From: SFLA01 sp045595165
GTDB taxonomy: Bacteria; Bacillota; Clostridia; Oscillospirales; CAG-382
Direction of reading: 5' to 3'
DNA length: 64,000 nt
NCBI GenBank assembly: GCA_045595165.1
Contig: JAZNZY010000001.1
Coordinates: 1 to 64,000 of the forward strand
Below are positions 40,752-49,476 of this stretch, one piece after another. The stretch's first letter is position 1. Each line of letters starts with the position of its first letter. The notes under the pieces were generated by a model that was not told where the DNA came from, ran no database searches, and saw nothing but the letters and a program-made list of their open reading frames with translations. The position numbers and the translations under genes are program-made.

Positions 40752-41501
40752 TTATTGCTTTGCAAGTTTTTTGAGATACAATCCCAAAAGTATAGACGTA
40801 ACGAAGTGTAAAACTACAGTTCCGCCATAGAAAACGGGGGTAAAGAAATTTAAGAAGAAATCGTAAACTGCGCCCGAAGCACTGCCGATACCGTAATCAA
40901 GCCACGCTTCCAGAGCCCAGCCGAGATTTTCGAAGGTAACAAAAGTGGTTCTGAGGAAAATAAACGCGCTTACGAGTGCGGCGATCACAAACAGAACGGT
41001 GGAAAGTATCCAAAGGTTCGAGGGCTTCTTGCGGGCGATTATTGCGGTAAGCCCCAGAAGGATAAAGCCCAAAGCCATGCACAGACCGGTGGCAATATAG
41101 GGAACGTAATCGAGAAGAACGCCGGTTTGGAAATCCGCATAGCCCATCAGCGTATTAAACTTCCATTCTTCAAGCATAGAAGAAACGTCCAGCATAGCAA
41201 ACGCGGCGTAAGAAACACCGAGCAGGAACAGAGAAACTATAAGGAAAACATTGCTTTTTTTAAAGAAGGTTGCCACAGCTACGCACAAAATGCACAGCAT
41301 GATAAATAAATAGGAAAGAAGGGTGGGGAAATGAAAAACCTTATCAAAAATAACCTGCATGGGCCAACCGAGGAGGATGGCTCTCAAATAAGGCACTATC
41401 ATTTCCGCAAATACGAGGAATACGGAAAGAATAAGGGTAATAGAAGCAATAGCGAAAGGTTTTTTCTTATTCGCTGCGGGTACGGGAGTAACGGAATCCA
41501 T
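40752..41501 (-). CDS. Unrecognised multi-pass membrane protein
   Basis: I do not recognise the family of this 249-residue protein. It has a short polar N-terminus (MDSVTPVPAANKKKPF) and about six hydrophobic helices with short loops, ending in a basic tail (LYLKKLAKQ). The spacing is regular and there are no obvious catalytic or binding motifs. AAGGAGG precedes the ATG at 9 bases, and it has its own promoter (41532-41560) and terminator, so it is a real single-gene unit. A stress or small-molecule permease-like role is possible but unsupported. Confidence 0.75.
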   Translation of the reverse strand: MDSVTPVPAANKKKPFAIASITLILSVFLVFAEMIVPYLRAILLGWPMQVIFDKVFHFPTLLSYLFIMLCILCVAVATFFKKSNVFLIVSLFLLGVSYAAFAMLDVSSMLEEWKFNTLMGYADFQTGVLLDYVPYIATGLCMALGFILLGLTAIIARKKPSNLWILSTVLFVIAALVSAFIFLRTTFVTFENLGWALEAWLDYGIGSASGAVYDFFLNFFTPVFYGGTVVLHFVTSILLGLYLKKLAKQ

Positions 41502-41531
41502 AAAGAATCCTCCTTAATGTTTTGTTAATAA

Positions 41532-41560
41532 ATTATATAATAAACAAGATGATTTGTCAA
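41532..41560 (-). promoter_or_regulatory. Promoter of the six-helix membrane protein
   Basis: On the minus strand TTGACA, 17 bases, TATAAT. Confidence 0.78.
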
Positions 41561-41567
41561 TAAAACT

Positions 41568-41733
41568 TGAACGAGGAACTGGGAACTAGAAACGAGAAAC
41601 TATGGTTGATTTTTGTTCACAGAACAAAAATCTTCCAAAATTCCTCATTTAGCATCGCAAAGCGATGCGTCGCATTCCCGGGGTTCCCCGAAAACGCTAT
41701 GCGTTTTTGGGGTGGGTTCCTCATTCCTCATTT
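41568..41733. repeat. Heptad-arm hairpin element, copy 9, with nested CACCCC hairpin
   Basis: Left arm of GAACGAG/GAACTGG heptads, core GATTTTTGTTC-ACA-GAACAAAAATC, side hairpin GCATCGC-AAA-GCGATGC, a 40-base CACCCC-type hairpin at 41677-41716 identical to those at 43171-43210 and (inverted) 45503-45542, then right arm CCTCATTCCTCATTTC. Confidence 0.75.
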
Positions 41734-41795
41734 CTATTATAAACTTTGATACATATTTTTTATTTGCAAAATTTAAACGAAATTTATAACATACC

Positions 41796-41824
41796 TTGAC
41801 AAAACCGTGAATATATGCTAAAAT
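41796..41824 (+). promoter_or_regulatory. Promoter of the response regulator
   Basis: TTGACA, 17-base spacer, TAAAAT, 58 bases before the ATG. Confidence 0.78.
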
Positions 41825-41881
41825 GCGCTTGAACGGTAAATTGCCGTTTAAAATGATTTTTAAAACGGAGGTAAACAACAT

Positions 41882-42571
41882 ATGACAAAAGTATTGGTTA
41901 TAGACGATGATAACAACATATGCGAGCTGTTAAGAATGTATCTTGAGCGGGAGGGATACGAGGTCCGCACCGCGAATGACGGTCAGGCAGGTATAAACGC
42001 GTTCCGCGCGTACGAGCCCGATATGGTGCTTCTTGACGTTATGATGCCCGTTAAGGACGGTTGGCAGGTTTGCCGCGAGATACGCGAGCAGTCCTCCCGC
42101 CCCATTATAATGATCACCGCAAAGGGAGAAACTATAGATAAAGTCCTTGGTCTTGAGCTGGGCGCAGACGATTTTATCGTTAAACCCCTTGATATGAAGG
42201 AGGTTTTCGCCCGTATAAAGGCTGTCCTTCGCAGATACGTAAACCGCGATGCATCCGACGGAGAGGTTATCCGTTTTGATAATTTGGAAATTTCCCGCCA
42301 GAAATACGAGCTTAAGATAAAAGGCAAGGTTATCGACCTGCCTCCCAAGGAATTGGAGCTGCTGTATTTCCTCGCCGCAAACTACAACCGTGTGTTCACC
42401 CGCGATCAGCTTTTGGACAAGGTCTGGGGCTTTGATTATCTGGGCGACAGCCGCACTGTTGACGTTCACATCAAGCGCCTGCGCGAGAAATTGGAGGGCG
42501 CATCCGAAAAATGGATACTCAAAACCGTTTGGGGCGTTGGGTATAAGTTTGAGGTGATCACAGAAGAATGA
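41882..42571 (+). CDS. OmpR/PhoB-family response regulator
   Basis: The 229-residue protein has a receiver domain (phospho-acceptor Asp in VLLDVMMPVKDGW at about 52, acidic pocket DDDNN at 8-10, switch residues T and K in MITAKGE and FIVKPLD) and a C-terminal winged-helix DNA-binding domain (VFTRDQLLDKVWGFDYLGDSRTVDVHIKRLREKL). No histidine kinase is adjacent; instead a YcxB-like membrane protein overlaps its end by four bases. CGGAGG precedes the ATG. Target genes are unknown. Confidence 0.93.
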   Translation: MTKVLVIDDDNNICELLRMYLEREGYEVRTANDGQAGINAFRAYEPDMVLLDVMMPVKDGWQVCREIREQSSRPIIMITAKGETIDKVLGLELGADDFIVKPLDMKEVFARIKAVLRRYVNRDASDGEVIRFDNLEISRQKYELKIKGKVIDLPPKELELLYFLAANYNRVFTRDQLLDKVWGFDYLGDSRTVDVHIKRLREKLEGASEKWILKTVWGVGYKFEVITEE

Positions 42572-43074
42572 GTACTGCAAGTGTAACCTACCGTATTTCC
42601 CCTTCGCTTTTTGCGGAATATTGTTATTTTTCTCTTTTCCGCATAAAGAATTACCGTCTTGCGCGGACAATAAGCCTCGTTGCGGTTACCGTGGCAGGCT
42701 TGCTTACAGCCCTTGTGGGAATTTTGTATAAGGATATGAATATCACCTTCCTTGGGGGCGCCATCGTTCTGGTTACGGTGATGGTACCTTTCGTGCAGAA
42801 AAAGTATATTAAAAGCCGTTATAAGCTGGTTTACGGAAAATCTCTTACCGTTTATACCGCATCCTTTGCCAAAAACGGTACTTTTACCATCTCTGCAGGA
42901 GAGATTACCGAAAAATACGAAAATAACGATATTAAATGTGTATACTATATAAGAGGCGGATACGCTGTTTCCACCACGAATAAAGCCACGTTTCTCGTCC
43001 CCTTTGCAGATACCCTGCCGGAGAAGGAATGGTTTAAGAATGTGTACGGAAATAAATTTAAAGTATGCGCGTAA
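42568..43074 (+). CDS. YcxB-like membrane protein
   Basis: This 168-residue protein has two adjacent transmembrane helices (about 34-75: ISLVAVTVAGLLTALVGILY and ITFLGGAIVLVTVMVPFV) and a C-terminal beta-rich domain (IKCVYYIRGGYAVSTTNKATFLVPFADTLPEKEWF) of the YcxB type. Function is unknown. The ATGA overlap with the response regulator gene points to coupled translation, so it may be a target or modulator of that regulator. Confidence 0.75.
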   Translation: MSTASVTYRISPSLFAEYCYFSLFRIKNYRLARTISLVAVTVAGLLTALVGILYKDMNITFLGGAIVLVTVMVPFVQKKYIKSRYKLVYGKSLTVYTASFAKNGTFTISAGEITEKYENNDIKCVYYIRGGYAVSTTNKATFLVPFADTLPEKEWFKNVYGNKFKVCA

Positions 43075-43077
43075 ATA

Positions 43078-43244
43078 AATGAGAAATGAGGAATGCGACG
43101 CGATGCAAAGCATCGCTAAATGAGGAATTTCGGTAGCTTTTTTGCGCCGAAGCGCAAAAAAGGTTTCCATCCCGGGGTTCCCCGAAAACGCTATGCGTTT
43201 TTGGGGTGGGTCATTTCTCATTCATCATTCCTCATTCCTCATTA
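43078..43244. repeat. Heptad-arm hairpin element, copy 10, with nested CACCCC hairpin
   Basis: Left arm ATGAGAAATGAGGAATGCGA, side hairpin GCGATGCAAAGCATCGC, core GCTTTTTTGCG-CCGAA-GCGCAAAAAAGG, the 40-base CACCCC-type hairpin at 43171-43210, right arm CATTTCTCATTCATCATTCC. Confidence 0.75.
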
Positions 43245-43258
43245 ACAACAGGTGTATT

Positions 43259-44737
43259 ATGATCAACAGAGAGAGTGGAGTTCTATTAAACATCTCCTCC
43301 CTGCCCGGCAAGTACGGTATCGGAAAGTTCGGCGCGGAGGCAGTGAGTTTTGCTCATTTTATAAAAAGTATGGGATTTTCCCGCTGGCAGGTGCTGCCCT
43401 TTAATCCCATAGGGCCCGGGGACTGCCCTTACGCATCCCCTTCCGCATTCGGCGGAAATATGCTGTATATATCCCCCGATATGCTGTGTGAGGACGGATA
43501 CGTTACCCCCGAAGATATAAAAGAATGTATATATTACGGCTCTCCCCACGTGGCGGACTATGAGTTCGCCGCCCGTACCACCAAAAGCCTTTTGGAAAAG
43601 GCGTACGCGGGGCTTACGGAAGAGAGCAAAAAAAGCTTTTACCCCCTTTTGAACGAGCAGGTGCAGGGATACTGCAAGTTTCTTGCTTTAAAGGAAAAGC
43701 ACGGTGACAAGCCTTTCCCCAGGTGGGGCGAGGATGCGTATTTTGAAAAAGCATCACCCGATACAGACCGTGTGAACTTTTACGCTTTTTGCCAATGTAT
43801 GTTTTTTGACCAATGGGCAAGAACGAAAAAGGAGATAAACGAAGCGGGTATAAAGATAATAGGCGATATTCCCATATACGTTTATTCCGATTCCGCCGAC
43901 GTATGGCAGGGCGGAAAGGTGTTTAAGATAAACGAGGATTTTTCCCTTTCCAACGTGGCAGGGGCACCGCCCGATTATTTTTCCGAGGACGGTCAGCTTT
44001 GGGGAAACCCCTTGTACGATTGGGATTACCTTGCATCCACGGACTTTGATTGGTGGTGCAAGCGTATAAAAGCCAGCATGGAACTGTACGATACCGTGCG
44101 TATCGACCATTTCCGCGGGCTTGCATCCTACTGGTCTGTGGACGGCAAGGAAGAAACCGCCCGCAACGGAAAGTGGGAAAAGGGCCCCGGTATCGCACTT
44201 TTTGAGAGTATCGAAAAGGCTGTGCCCGAAGCGGACATTATCGCAGAGGACCTTGGCGAGTTCGGCGAGGACGTTATTCAGCTCCTTGAGGATACGGGCT
44301 ACGCAGGTATGCGTATAATTCAGTTCGGCTTTACACCAAACGATAATTCATCTCATATCCCCCACAATTATCCCGAGAATTCGGTGGCGTACACCGGCAC
44401 TCACGATAACGATACTCTTTTGGGCTGGCTGTATTCGGCAAGTCCCGAGGAGAGAGAATTCGCCCTTAAATACTGCCGTTTTGAAGGCGGCAACTGGGGC
44501 GAGGGCGGCGTAAACGCGCCCGCTGTTAAAAGCATTATCGAAACTCTGTGGCGGTCCAACTCCTTTTTGGCAGTCCTGCCCGTGCAGGATATGCTGGGAT
44601 TTGGAGAGGATGCCAGAATGAACCGTCCCGGTGTGCCCGAGGGACAGTGGCGGTTCAGAGCAACGCAGGAATTTCTGGACGCGGTGGACAGGGATAGGTA
44701 TGCTGAGATGAACAGAATATGTTTTAGATATAATTAA
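43259..44737 (+). CDS. malQ: 4-alpha-glucanotransferase (amylomaltase)
   Basis: This GH77 enzyme moves maltodextrin segments between glucans in glycogen or starch use. The 492-residue length is typical. The N-terminus (RESGVLLNISSLPGKYGIG), the nucleophile region VRIDHFRGL, the acid/base region IIAEDLGEFGEDV and GTHDNDTLLGW are intact. The ATG at 43259 gives the family start; a longer frame back to 43142 runs through the repeat and was rejected. CAGGTG serves as a weak ribosome site. No other glycogen genes are adjacent. Confidence 0.95.
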   Translation: MINRESGVLLNISSLPGKYGIGKFGAEAVSFAHFIKSMGFSRWQVLPFNPIGPGDCPYASPSAFGGNMLYISPDMLCEDGYVTPEDIKECIYYGSPHVADYEFAARTTKSLLEKAYAGLTEESKKSFYPLLNEQVQGYCKFLALKEKHGDKPFPRWGEDAYFEKASPDTDRVNFYAFCQCMFFDQWARTKKEINEAGIKIIGDIPIYVYSDSADVWQGGKVFKINEDFSLSNVAGAPPDYFSEDGQLWGNPLYDWDYLASTDFDWWCKRIKASMELYDTVRIDHFRGLASYWSVDGKEETARNGKWEKGPGIALFESIEKAVPEADIIAEDLGEFGEDVIQLLEDTGYAGMRIIQFGFTPNDNSSHIPHNYPENSVAYTGTHDNDTLLGWLYSASPEEREFALKYCRFEGGNWGEGGVNAPAVKSIIETLWRSNSFLAVLPVQDMLGFGEDARMNRPGVPEGQWRFRATQEFLDAVDRDRYAEMNRICFRYN

Positions 44738-44838
44738 AACTATGAACGAGGAACTATGAACTATGAACTATGGTTGATTTTTGCCCAAAAGGCAAAAATC
44801 TTCCGAAGTTTCTCGTTTCTCGTTCATCGTTCATCGTT
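44738..44838. repeat. Heptad-arm hairpin element, copy 11
   Basis: Left arm of ATGAACG/ATGAACT heptads starting at the base after the malQ stop, core GATTTTTGCC-CAAAA-GGCAAAAATC, right arm GTTCATCGTTCATCGTT. Confidence 0.75.
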
Positions 44839-44859
44839 AATTTTACGGAGTAAAATCTT

Positions 44860-45477
44860 ATGCTTTCACCACGATTACAAGCAGCAGCCGATCTTATAAC
44901 CTACGCCGATTCCATCATTGACATCGGTACGGATCACGGATATTTACCCATATATTTGCTTAAAAGCGGCAAGACGAAGACGGCGTGCGCAGCGGATATA
45001 CGGATCGGCCCTCTTGACAACGCCAGAGAAAATATATTATCCTATGGCGTGGAGTGCGAATGCATACTTTCCGACGGGTTTAAAAATATATGTAAAAAAT
45101 ACTCCCTCGCCTGCATTTGCGGTATGGGAGGAGAAACCATTGCAAATATTATTACCGAAGGTAAAAATATCACCCCCGATACGCTGATATTACAGCCAAT
45201 GACGGGGGCAGACAAGTTGCGCAAATTTTTGTTTGAAAACGGGTATACCGTAACCGACGAAGCCTTCGTTACCGAGGGTGAAAAGGTATACTGCATAATA
45301 AAAGCCCATAAAACGGGGGAAAACACCCCCTATACATATTCCGACTTGTTTTTGGGACATATCCGCCCGAAAACAGAGGGATATATAAAATGGAAAGAAA
45401 AAGTCCGCCTGCAAGCAGAAAAACGGCTTCTGGGCGGAAGGAACAAAGCTGATGAACAGCTTTGCAATGAGGAATGA
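44860..45477 (+). CDS. trmK: tRNA (adenine(22)-N1)-methyltransferase
   Basis: TrmK uses S-adenosylmethionine to methylate A22 of certain tRNAs. The 205-residue protein has the SAM site IIDIGTDHGYLPIYLL at about 18-33, ADIRIGPLDNA, and the catalytic CGMGGE at about 88, with a helical C-terminal part. The last codons (NEE, stop) come from the start of a heptad repeat, so the C-terminus is at least slightly altered. The usual neighbour, a Nif3-type protein, is absent. Confidence 0.92.
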   Translation: MLSPRLQAAADLITYADSIIDIGTDHGYLPIYLLKSGKTKTACAADIRIGPLDNARENILSYGVECECILSDGFKNICKKYSLACICGMGGETIANIITEGKNITPDTLILQPMTGADKLRKFLFENGYTVTDEAFVTEGEKVYCIIKAHKTGENTPYTYSDLFLGHIRPKTEGYIKWKEKVRLQAEKRLLGGRNKADEQLCNEE

Positions 45478-45622
45478 GGAATGAGGAATGAGGAACGAGT
45501 AACCCACCCCAAAAACGCATAGCGTTTTCGGGGAACCCCGGGAACGAGGAATTTCGGAAGATTTTTGTTCGCAGAACAAAAATCAACCATCATTTCTCAT
45601 TTATCATTTATCATTCCTCATT
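45466..45622. repeat. Heptad-arm hairpin element, copy 12, with nested CACCCC hairpin
   Basis: Left arm ATGAGGAATGAGGAATGAGG, an inserted 40-base hairpin (45503-45542, reverse of those at 41677 and 43171), core GATTTTTGTTC-GCA-GAACAAAAATC, right arm CATTTCTCATTTATCATT. The left arm overlaps the trmK stop and the right arm ends five bases from the stop of the next gene. Confidence 0.75.
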
Positions 45623-45626
45623 AAGA

Positions 45627-45794
45627 TCACACTTCCAGCTTTTCTTCAAGCTCCTTAAATGCTCTCTTTATCTTATCTGCGGGGGTGCGCTTTTTTCTGC
45701 AGGACATAACCATACAGATAACGGCGCCGCCCACCATAAGACCCAAAATATGTGCTAAAAGAATACGGCACTTTTCTTTTTTACTGCAACGCAT
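45627..45794 (-). CDS. Small single-pass membrane protein, unrecognised
   Basis: A 55-residue reading frame: basic start (MRCSKKEKCR), one hydrophobic helix (ILLAHILGLMVGGAVICMVM), then a basic linker and an amphipathic helix (TPADKIKRAFKELEEKLEV). AAAGGTGG lies upstream on the minus strand. A GTG start at 45812 is the alternative. The composition and ribosome site favour a real gene, but I recognise no family. Confidence 0.55.
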   Translation of the reverse strand: MRCSKKEKCRILLAHILGLMVGGAVICMVMSCRKKRTPADKIKRAFKELEEKLEV

Positions 45795-45904
45795 AAACAC
45801 ACAAGACACCACCTTTCGCCCTTATTGTGCGCAAAAGAAAGAGTTTTAATGCAAAAAAACATATAAAAAATCCCCGTTTTACGCAAATTTCTTTAAAAAA
45901 ACTG

Positions 45905-45933
45905 TTGACAAATCCAACCCTTGTATATATAAT
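45905..45933 (+). promoter_or_regulatory. Promoter of yceD-rpmF
   Basis: Full consensus: TTGACA, 17-base spacer, TATAAT; the -10 lies 17 bases before the yceD start, so the leader is very short. Confidence 0.85.
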
Positions 45934-45949
45934 GAAAGGTACTGTGCAA

Positions 45950-46447
45950 ATGAAAATTAATATACTACCACTCCTGCGCGGAGAAAAAGACAATATCTCT
46001 TTTTGCTTTACTGAGGACATGCGGGGATTTTCCTCCGACATTACCGAGGGAAAGTATAATGCCACGGGAAAGGTTAAAAATTTCTCGGGCTATATGCTCC
46101 TTGAGGGAGAGGTGGATATGGAGTTTTCCGCTACCTGCGGTAGATGCTCCTGCAGCACAAAACAAAATTTAAAAGCGTGTTTTTCCCGTCCGGTTGCCCA
46201 GAGCCTTAACCAAGAGGACGACGATTATATCCTCGCTTCGGAAAACGGAGATATGGATATAAGAGAAGCTGTTGAGGAAGCGGTTTATATGGAAATGCCG
46301 GTGCGCTTTTTGTGCAAAGAGGACTGCAAAGGCCTGTGCCCCAAGTGCGGTGCCAACCTTAATGACACATCTTGCTCCTGTGTCGAGGACAAAACAGATC
46401 CCAGACTTGCAAAATTGCGGGAATACCTTAATAATTTGGAAGAATAA
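45950..46447 (+). CDS. yceD: YceD/DUF177 family protein
   Basis: The 165-residue protein has a beta-rich N-terminal half and a Cys-rich part (CGRCSCS, then CPKCGANLNDTSCSC at about 130-145) with DPRLAKLREYL at the end, the DUF177 hallmark. DUF177 genes lie next to rpmF in nearly all bacteria, and the plant relative acts in 23S rRNA accumulation. Start at 45950 follows AAAGGT; the longer frame from 45827 would start upstream of the promoter and is rejected. Confidence 0.9.
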   Translation: MKINILPLLRGEKDNISFCFTEDMRGFSSDITEGKYNATGKVKNFSGYMLLEGEVDMEFSATCGRCSCSTKQNLKACFSRPVAQSLNQEDDDYILASENGDMDIREAVEEAVYMEMPVRFLCKEDCKGLCPKCGANLNDTSCSCVEDKTDPRLAKLREYLNNLEE

Positions 46448-46480
46448 AATTTTTACATAACTTAAAGGAGGCGTCAAGAA

Positions 46481-46663
46481 ATGGCAGTACCTAAGAGAAA
46501 AACATCTAAAGCACGCAGAGATAAAAGACGTTCATCTACCTGGAAGCTCACCCTCCCCGGTATGACAAAGTGCCCCAAGTGCGGTGAATACGTGCTTAGC
46601 CACAGAGTCTGCAAGAAGTGCGGAGTTTATCACGGCAAGGAAGTTCTCGCTGTAGAAGAATAA
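46481..46663 (+). CDS. rpmF: 50S ribosomal protein L32
   Basis: A 60-residue L32 with a CxxC..CxxC zinc ribbon (CPKCGEYVLSHRVCKKC) and the typical start MAVPKRKTSKARRDKRRS. AAAGGAGG precedes the ATG by 9 bases. It follows yceD and ends at a strong terminator. Confidence 0.97.
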   Translation: MAVPKRKTSKARRDKRRSSTWKLTLPGMTKCPKCGEYVLSHRVCKKCGVYHGKEVLAVEE

Positions 46664-46669
46664 GTATTA

Positions 46670-46697
46670 AAAAAGGCGGGTATAATACCGCCTTTTT
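46670..46697 (+). terminator. Terminator of rpmF
   Basis: AAAAAGGCGG-GTATAATA-CCGCCTTTTT. Confidence 0.88.
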
Positions 46698-46704
46698 AAA
46701 TTAT

Positions 46705-46729
46705 CGGGACGCGTTCATTCGGCGCAGAT
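46705..46729 (+). repeat. Solo end of the MITE-like element
   Basis: GGACGCGTTCATTCGGCGCAG is the conserved terminal repeat with no body; a heptad element begins six bases later. Confidence 0.65.
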
Positions 46730-46734
46730 TATTT

Positions 46735-46861
46735 AATGAGGAATGAGGAATGAGAAATGAGGAATTACGGTAGCTTTTTCGCGTAAAGACGCGAAAAAGG
46801 TTTCCATCATTCATCATTTAGCATCGCGTACGCGATGCGTCGCATTTATCATTCATCATTT
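46735..46861. repeat. Heptad-arm hairpin element, copy 13
   Basis: Left arm ATGAGGAATGAGGAATGAG.., core GCTTTTTCGCG-TAAAGA-CGCGAAAAAGG, side hairpin GCATCGCGTACGCGATGC, right arm CATTTATCATTCATCATT. Confidence 0.75.
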
Positions 46862-46873
46862 TTGGAGTTACTT

Positions 46874-48172
46874 ATGGTCTTTGTTACTGGTGTTCTACCT
46901 CATTCGCCTGCAGAAAAAGCAGGTATCCGTTCCGGAGATGCAATCCTCACGGTAAACGGCAACGAGGTTAACGACGTATTGGATTATCAATTTTATACAT
47001 CCGAAGTAGCCCTCTCGCTGGAAGTAAAGCGAGGGGATGGCACTTTACGCATTTTTTTGGGCAAAGGGGAATACGAGGACCCGGGAATGGAGTTCTGCAC
47101 CTATCTTATGGACGATAAAAGACGGTGCCGCAACGGATGTATGTTTTGCTTTATTGACCAAAACCCCAAGGGAATGCGGGAAACCATATATTTTAAAGAC
47201 GATGACGAGCGCCTCTCCTTCCTGCACGGAAACTACGTAACATTAACCAACCTTACGGAAAAGGAAATTGACCGTATTATAAAAATGCGCCTTTCCCCCG
47301 TGAACATTTCCGTACACACCACCAACCCCGAGCTGCGTGTGAAGATGATGAAAAACCGCTTTGCGGGCGAGGTACTCTCCTTTATTCCCCGCCTTAACGA
47401 TGGGGGCATACAGATAAACGCACAGCTTGTGCTGTGCCGCGGAATTAACGACGGGGCGGAGCTGGAAAGAAGCCTCAACGACCTTATCTCCTATGAGCAT
47501 CTGGAATCCTGCGCCTGCGTGCCTGCGGGACTTACCGACCACAGAGAAGGTCTGTACCCTCTCACCCCTTACGATAAAGAGAGTGCTTTGGAAACTCTCG
47601 ATATTATCAACAAATATGGGGATAAAACTGTGGAAAAGTTCGGGATGAGAAAGGTTTTCGCATCCGATGAATTTTATCTTTTGGCAGGATTACCTATTCC
47701 GAGCGCCGAATATTACGAGGACTACCCCCAGATCGAAAACGGAGTTGGTATGTTAAGATCCTTTGAGGACGAATTTCTGGACGAGCTGGAATACAGTGAA
47801 GAATGCTCGGGCGAAAAAGTATATATCGCCACGGGAAAAGCGGCATACCCCACAATGAAAAGACTTATAGAAAAAGCAAAAGAGAAATTTACAAACCTTG
47901 ATTGCACGGTGTTTGAAATAGAAAACCGCTTCTTTGGCAAAAACATTACAGTAAGCGGTCTTATTACGGGAAAAGACCTTCTGGACCAGCTTGCGGGCAA
48001 GGTGGAAGAGGGCGGATATCTGCTGCTCCCTGCCAATATGTTTAAAGCGGACGAAGAAGTGTTCCTTGATGACGTTAAATTGCGCCAAGTAAGAAAAAAT
48101 CTTAAAGTAAAGACAATTATAGCAGGAAAGGACGGATACGAGCTATGTCAAAAGGTGTTGTTGCCGTCGTAG
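46874..48172 (+). CDS. DUF512 family PDZ/radical-SAM-like iron-sulfur protein
   Basis: The 432-residue protein starts with a PDZ-like domain (GVLPHSPAEKAGIRSGDAIL) and continues with a radical-SAM-type core whose cysteines are in RRCRNGCMFCFIDQNPKG at about 82-92. The C-terminal part is the DUF512 domain (KVYIATGKAAYPTM, NRFFGKNITVSGLITG). The family (TIGR03279) is conserved beside der in many Firmicutes, as here; its substrate is unknown. GGAG precedes the ATG at 46874. The end overlaps der by 28 bases. Confidence 0.87.
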   Translation: MVFVTGVLPHSPAEKAGIRSGDAILTVNGNEVNDVLDYQFYTSEVALSLEVKRGDGTLRIFLGKGEYEDPGMEFCTYLMDDKRRCRNGCMFCFIDQNPKGMRETIYFKDDDERLSFLHGNYVTLTNLTEKEIDRIIKMRLSPVNISVHTTNPELRVKMMKNRFAGEVLSFIPRLNDGGIQINAQLVLCRGINDGAELERSLNDLISYEHLESCACVPAGLTDHREGLYPLTPYDKESALETLDIINKYGDKTVEKFGMRKVFASDEFYLLAGLPIPSAEYYEDYPQIENGVGMLRSFEDEFLDELEYSEECSGEKVYIATGKAAYPTMKRLIEKAKEKFTNLDCTVFEIENRFFGKNITVSGLITGKDLLDQLAGKVEEGGYLLLPANMFKADEEVFLDDVKLRQVRKNLKVKTIIAGKDGYELCQKVLLPS

Positions 48173-49476
48173 GCAGACCTAACGTAGGTAAATCTACCTT
48201 CTTTAATAAAATAACGGGAAAGCGTATTTCCATTGTTGACGATACCCCCGGCGTTACCCGCGACAGAATATACCACGAGATCACCTGGAACGGCGTTACT
48301 ATGACACTCATAGATACCGGCGGTATCGAGCCCAAGACCGATTCCAACCTTTTGCGTATGATGCGTGAGCAGGCGCAAGTGGCTATTTCCCACGCGGACG
48401 TTATAATTTTTATGTGCGAGCTTATGACGGGCGTTACCGCCAACGACCGCGATATTGCCACCATGCTTAAAAAAAGCGGAAAGCCCGTGGTGCTTTGCGT
48501 AAACAAGGTGGATTCCGTAGGTGCGCTGCCTCCCGAATTTTATGAATTTTACGAATTGGGATTTGATGACGACCCCATCCCCCTTTCCTCCCTCCACGGA
48601 ACGGGAAGCGGCGATATACTTGATAAAGTTGTGGAATATCTGCCCGACGATGCCGACGGAGCGGAAAGCGACACGGGTATAAAGGTTGCGGTCATCGGCA
48701 AGCCCAACGCAGGCAAAAGCTCTATTGTAAACCGTATTGCGGGAGAAGAGAGAGTTATCGTTTCCGATATGCCCGGCACTACCAGAGATGCTATTGATAC
48801 CTATATAGAAAACAGCTACGGAAAATACACCTTCATAGATACCGCAGGTATACGCAGAAACGCAAAAATAGAAGATGATATCGAAAGATATTCAGTTCTC
48901 CGTGCCAAGATGGCTGTAGAAAAGGCAGACGTTTGCCTGCTGATGGTGGACGCAAACGAAGGCGTTACCGCCCAAGACGAGCGTATTGCAGGTATCGCCC
49001 ACGAAAGCGGAAAGGCGTGTATTATAGTTATAAATAAATGGGACAGTATTGAAAAGGACAACGATTCCGTAAATGCGTTCCGCCGCAAGGTGTACGAAGC
49101 CCTTTCATATATGACCTACGCGCCCCTTATGTTTGTTTCCGCAAAAACGGGACAGAGGGTGGAAAAGCTGTTCCCCTTAATAAACGAGGTTTACGCCAAC
49201 AGCGGAAGACGTATTACCACAGGTGTGCTTAACGATCTTCTTAACGATGCCACCAACCGTGTTCAGCCCCCCTCCGACAGAGGCAGAAGATTAAAGATAT
49301 ACTATATGACCCAGACGGGTGTTAATCCTCCCAACTTTGTAGTGTTTGTAAACTCCGCAGAGCTGTTCCATTTTTCATACAGAAGATATCTGGAAAACTG
49401 CCTGCGGGATGCCTTTGATTTTACCGGAACTCCCATAAGAATGACGGTAAAGCAGAAAGGAGAAAGCAATAAATGA
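48145..49476 (+). CDS. der: Ribosome biogenesis GTPase Der (EngA)
   Basis: The 443-residue protein has two tandem GTPase domains (GRPNVGKST at 9-17 and GKPNAGKSS at about 185-193), each with DTPG/DTAG, NKVD and NKWD motifs, and a C-terminal KH-like domain. Der is needed for 50S assembly. It overlaps the DUF512 gene at the start and plsY by four bases at the end. Confidence 0.96.
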   Translation: MSKGVVAVVGRPNVGKSTFFNKITGKRISIVDDTPGVTRDRIYHEITWNGVTMTLIDTGGIEPKTDSNLLRMMREQAQVAISHADVIIFMCELMTGVTANDRDIATMLKKSGKPVVLCVNKVDSVGALPPEFYEFYELGFDDDPIPLSSLHGTGSGDILDKVVEYLPDDADGAESDTGIKVAVIGKPNAGKSSIVNRIAGEERVIVSDMPGTTRDAIDTYIENSYGKYTFIDTAGIRRNAKIEDDIERYSVLRAKMAVEKADVCLLMVDANEGVTAQDERIAGIAHESGKACIIVINKWDSIEKDNDSVNAFRRKVYEALSYMTYAPLMFVSAKTGQRVEKLFPLINEVYANSGRRITTGVLNDLLNDATNRVQPPSDRGRRLKIYYMTQTGVNPPNFVVFVNSAELFHFSYRRYLENCLRDAFDFTGTPIRMTVKQKGESNK

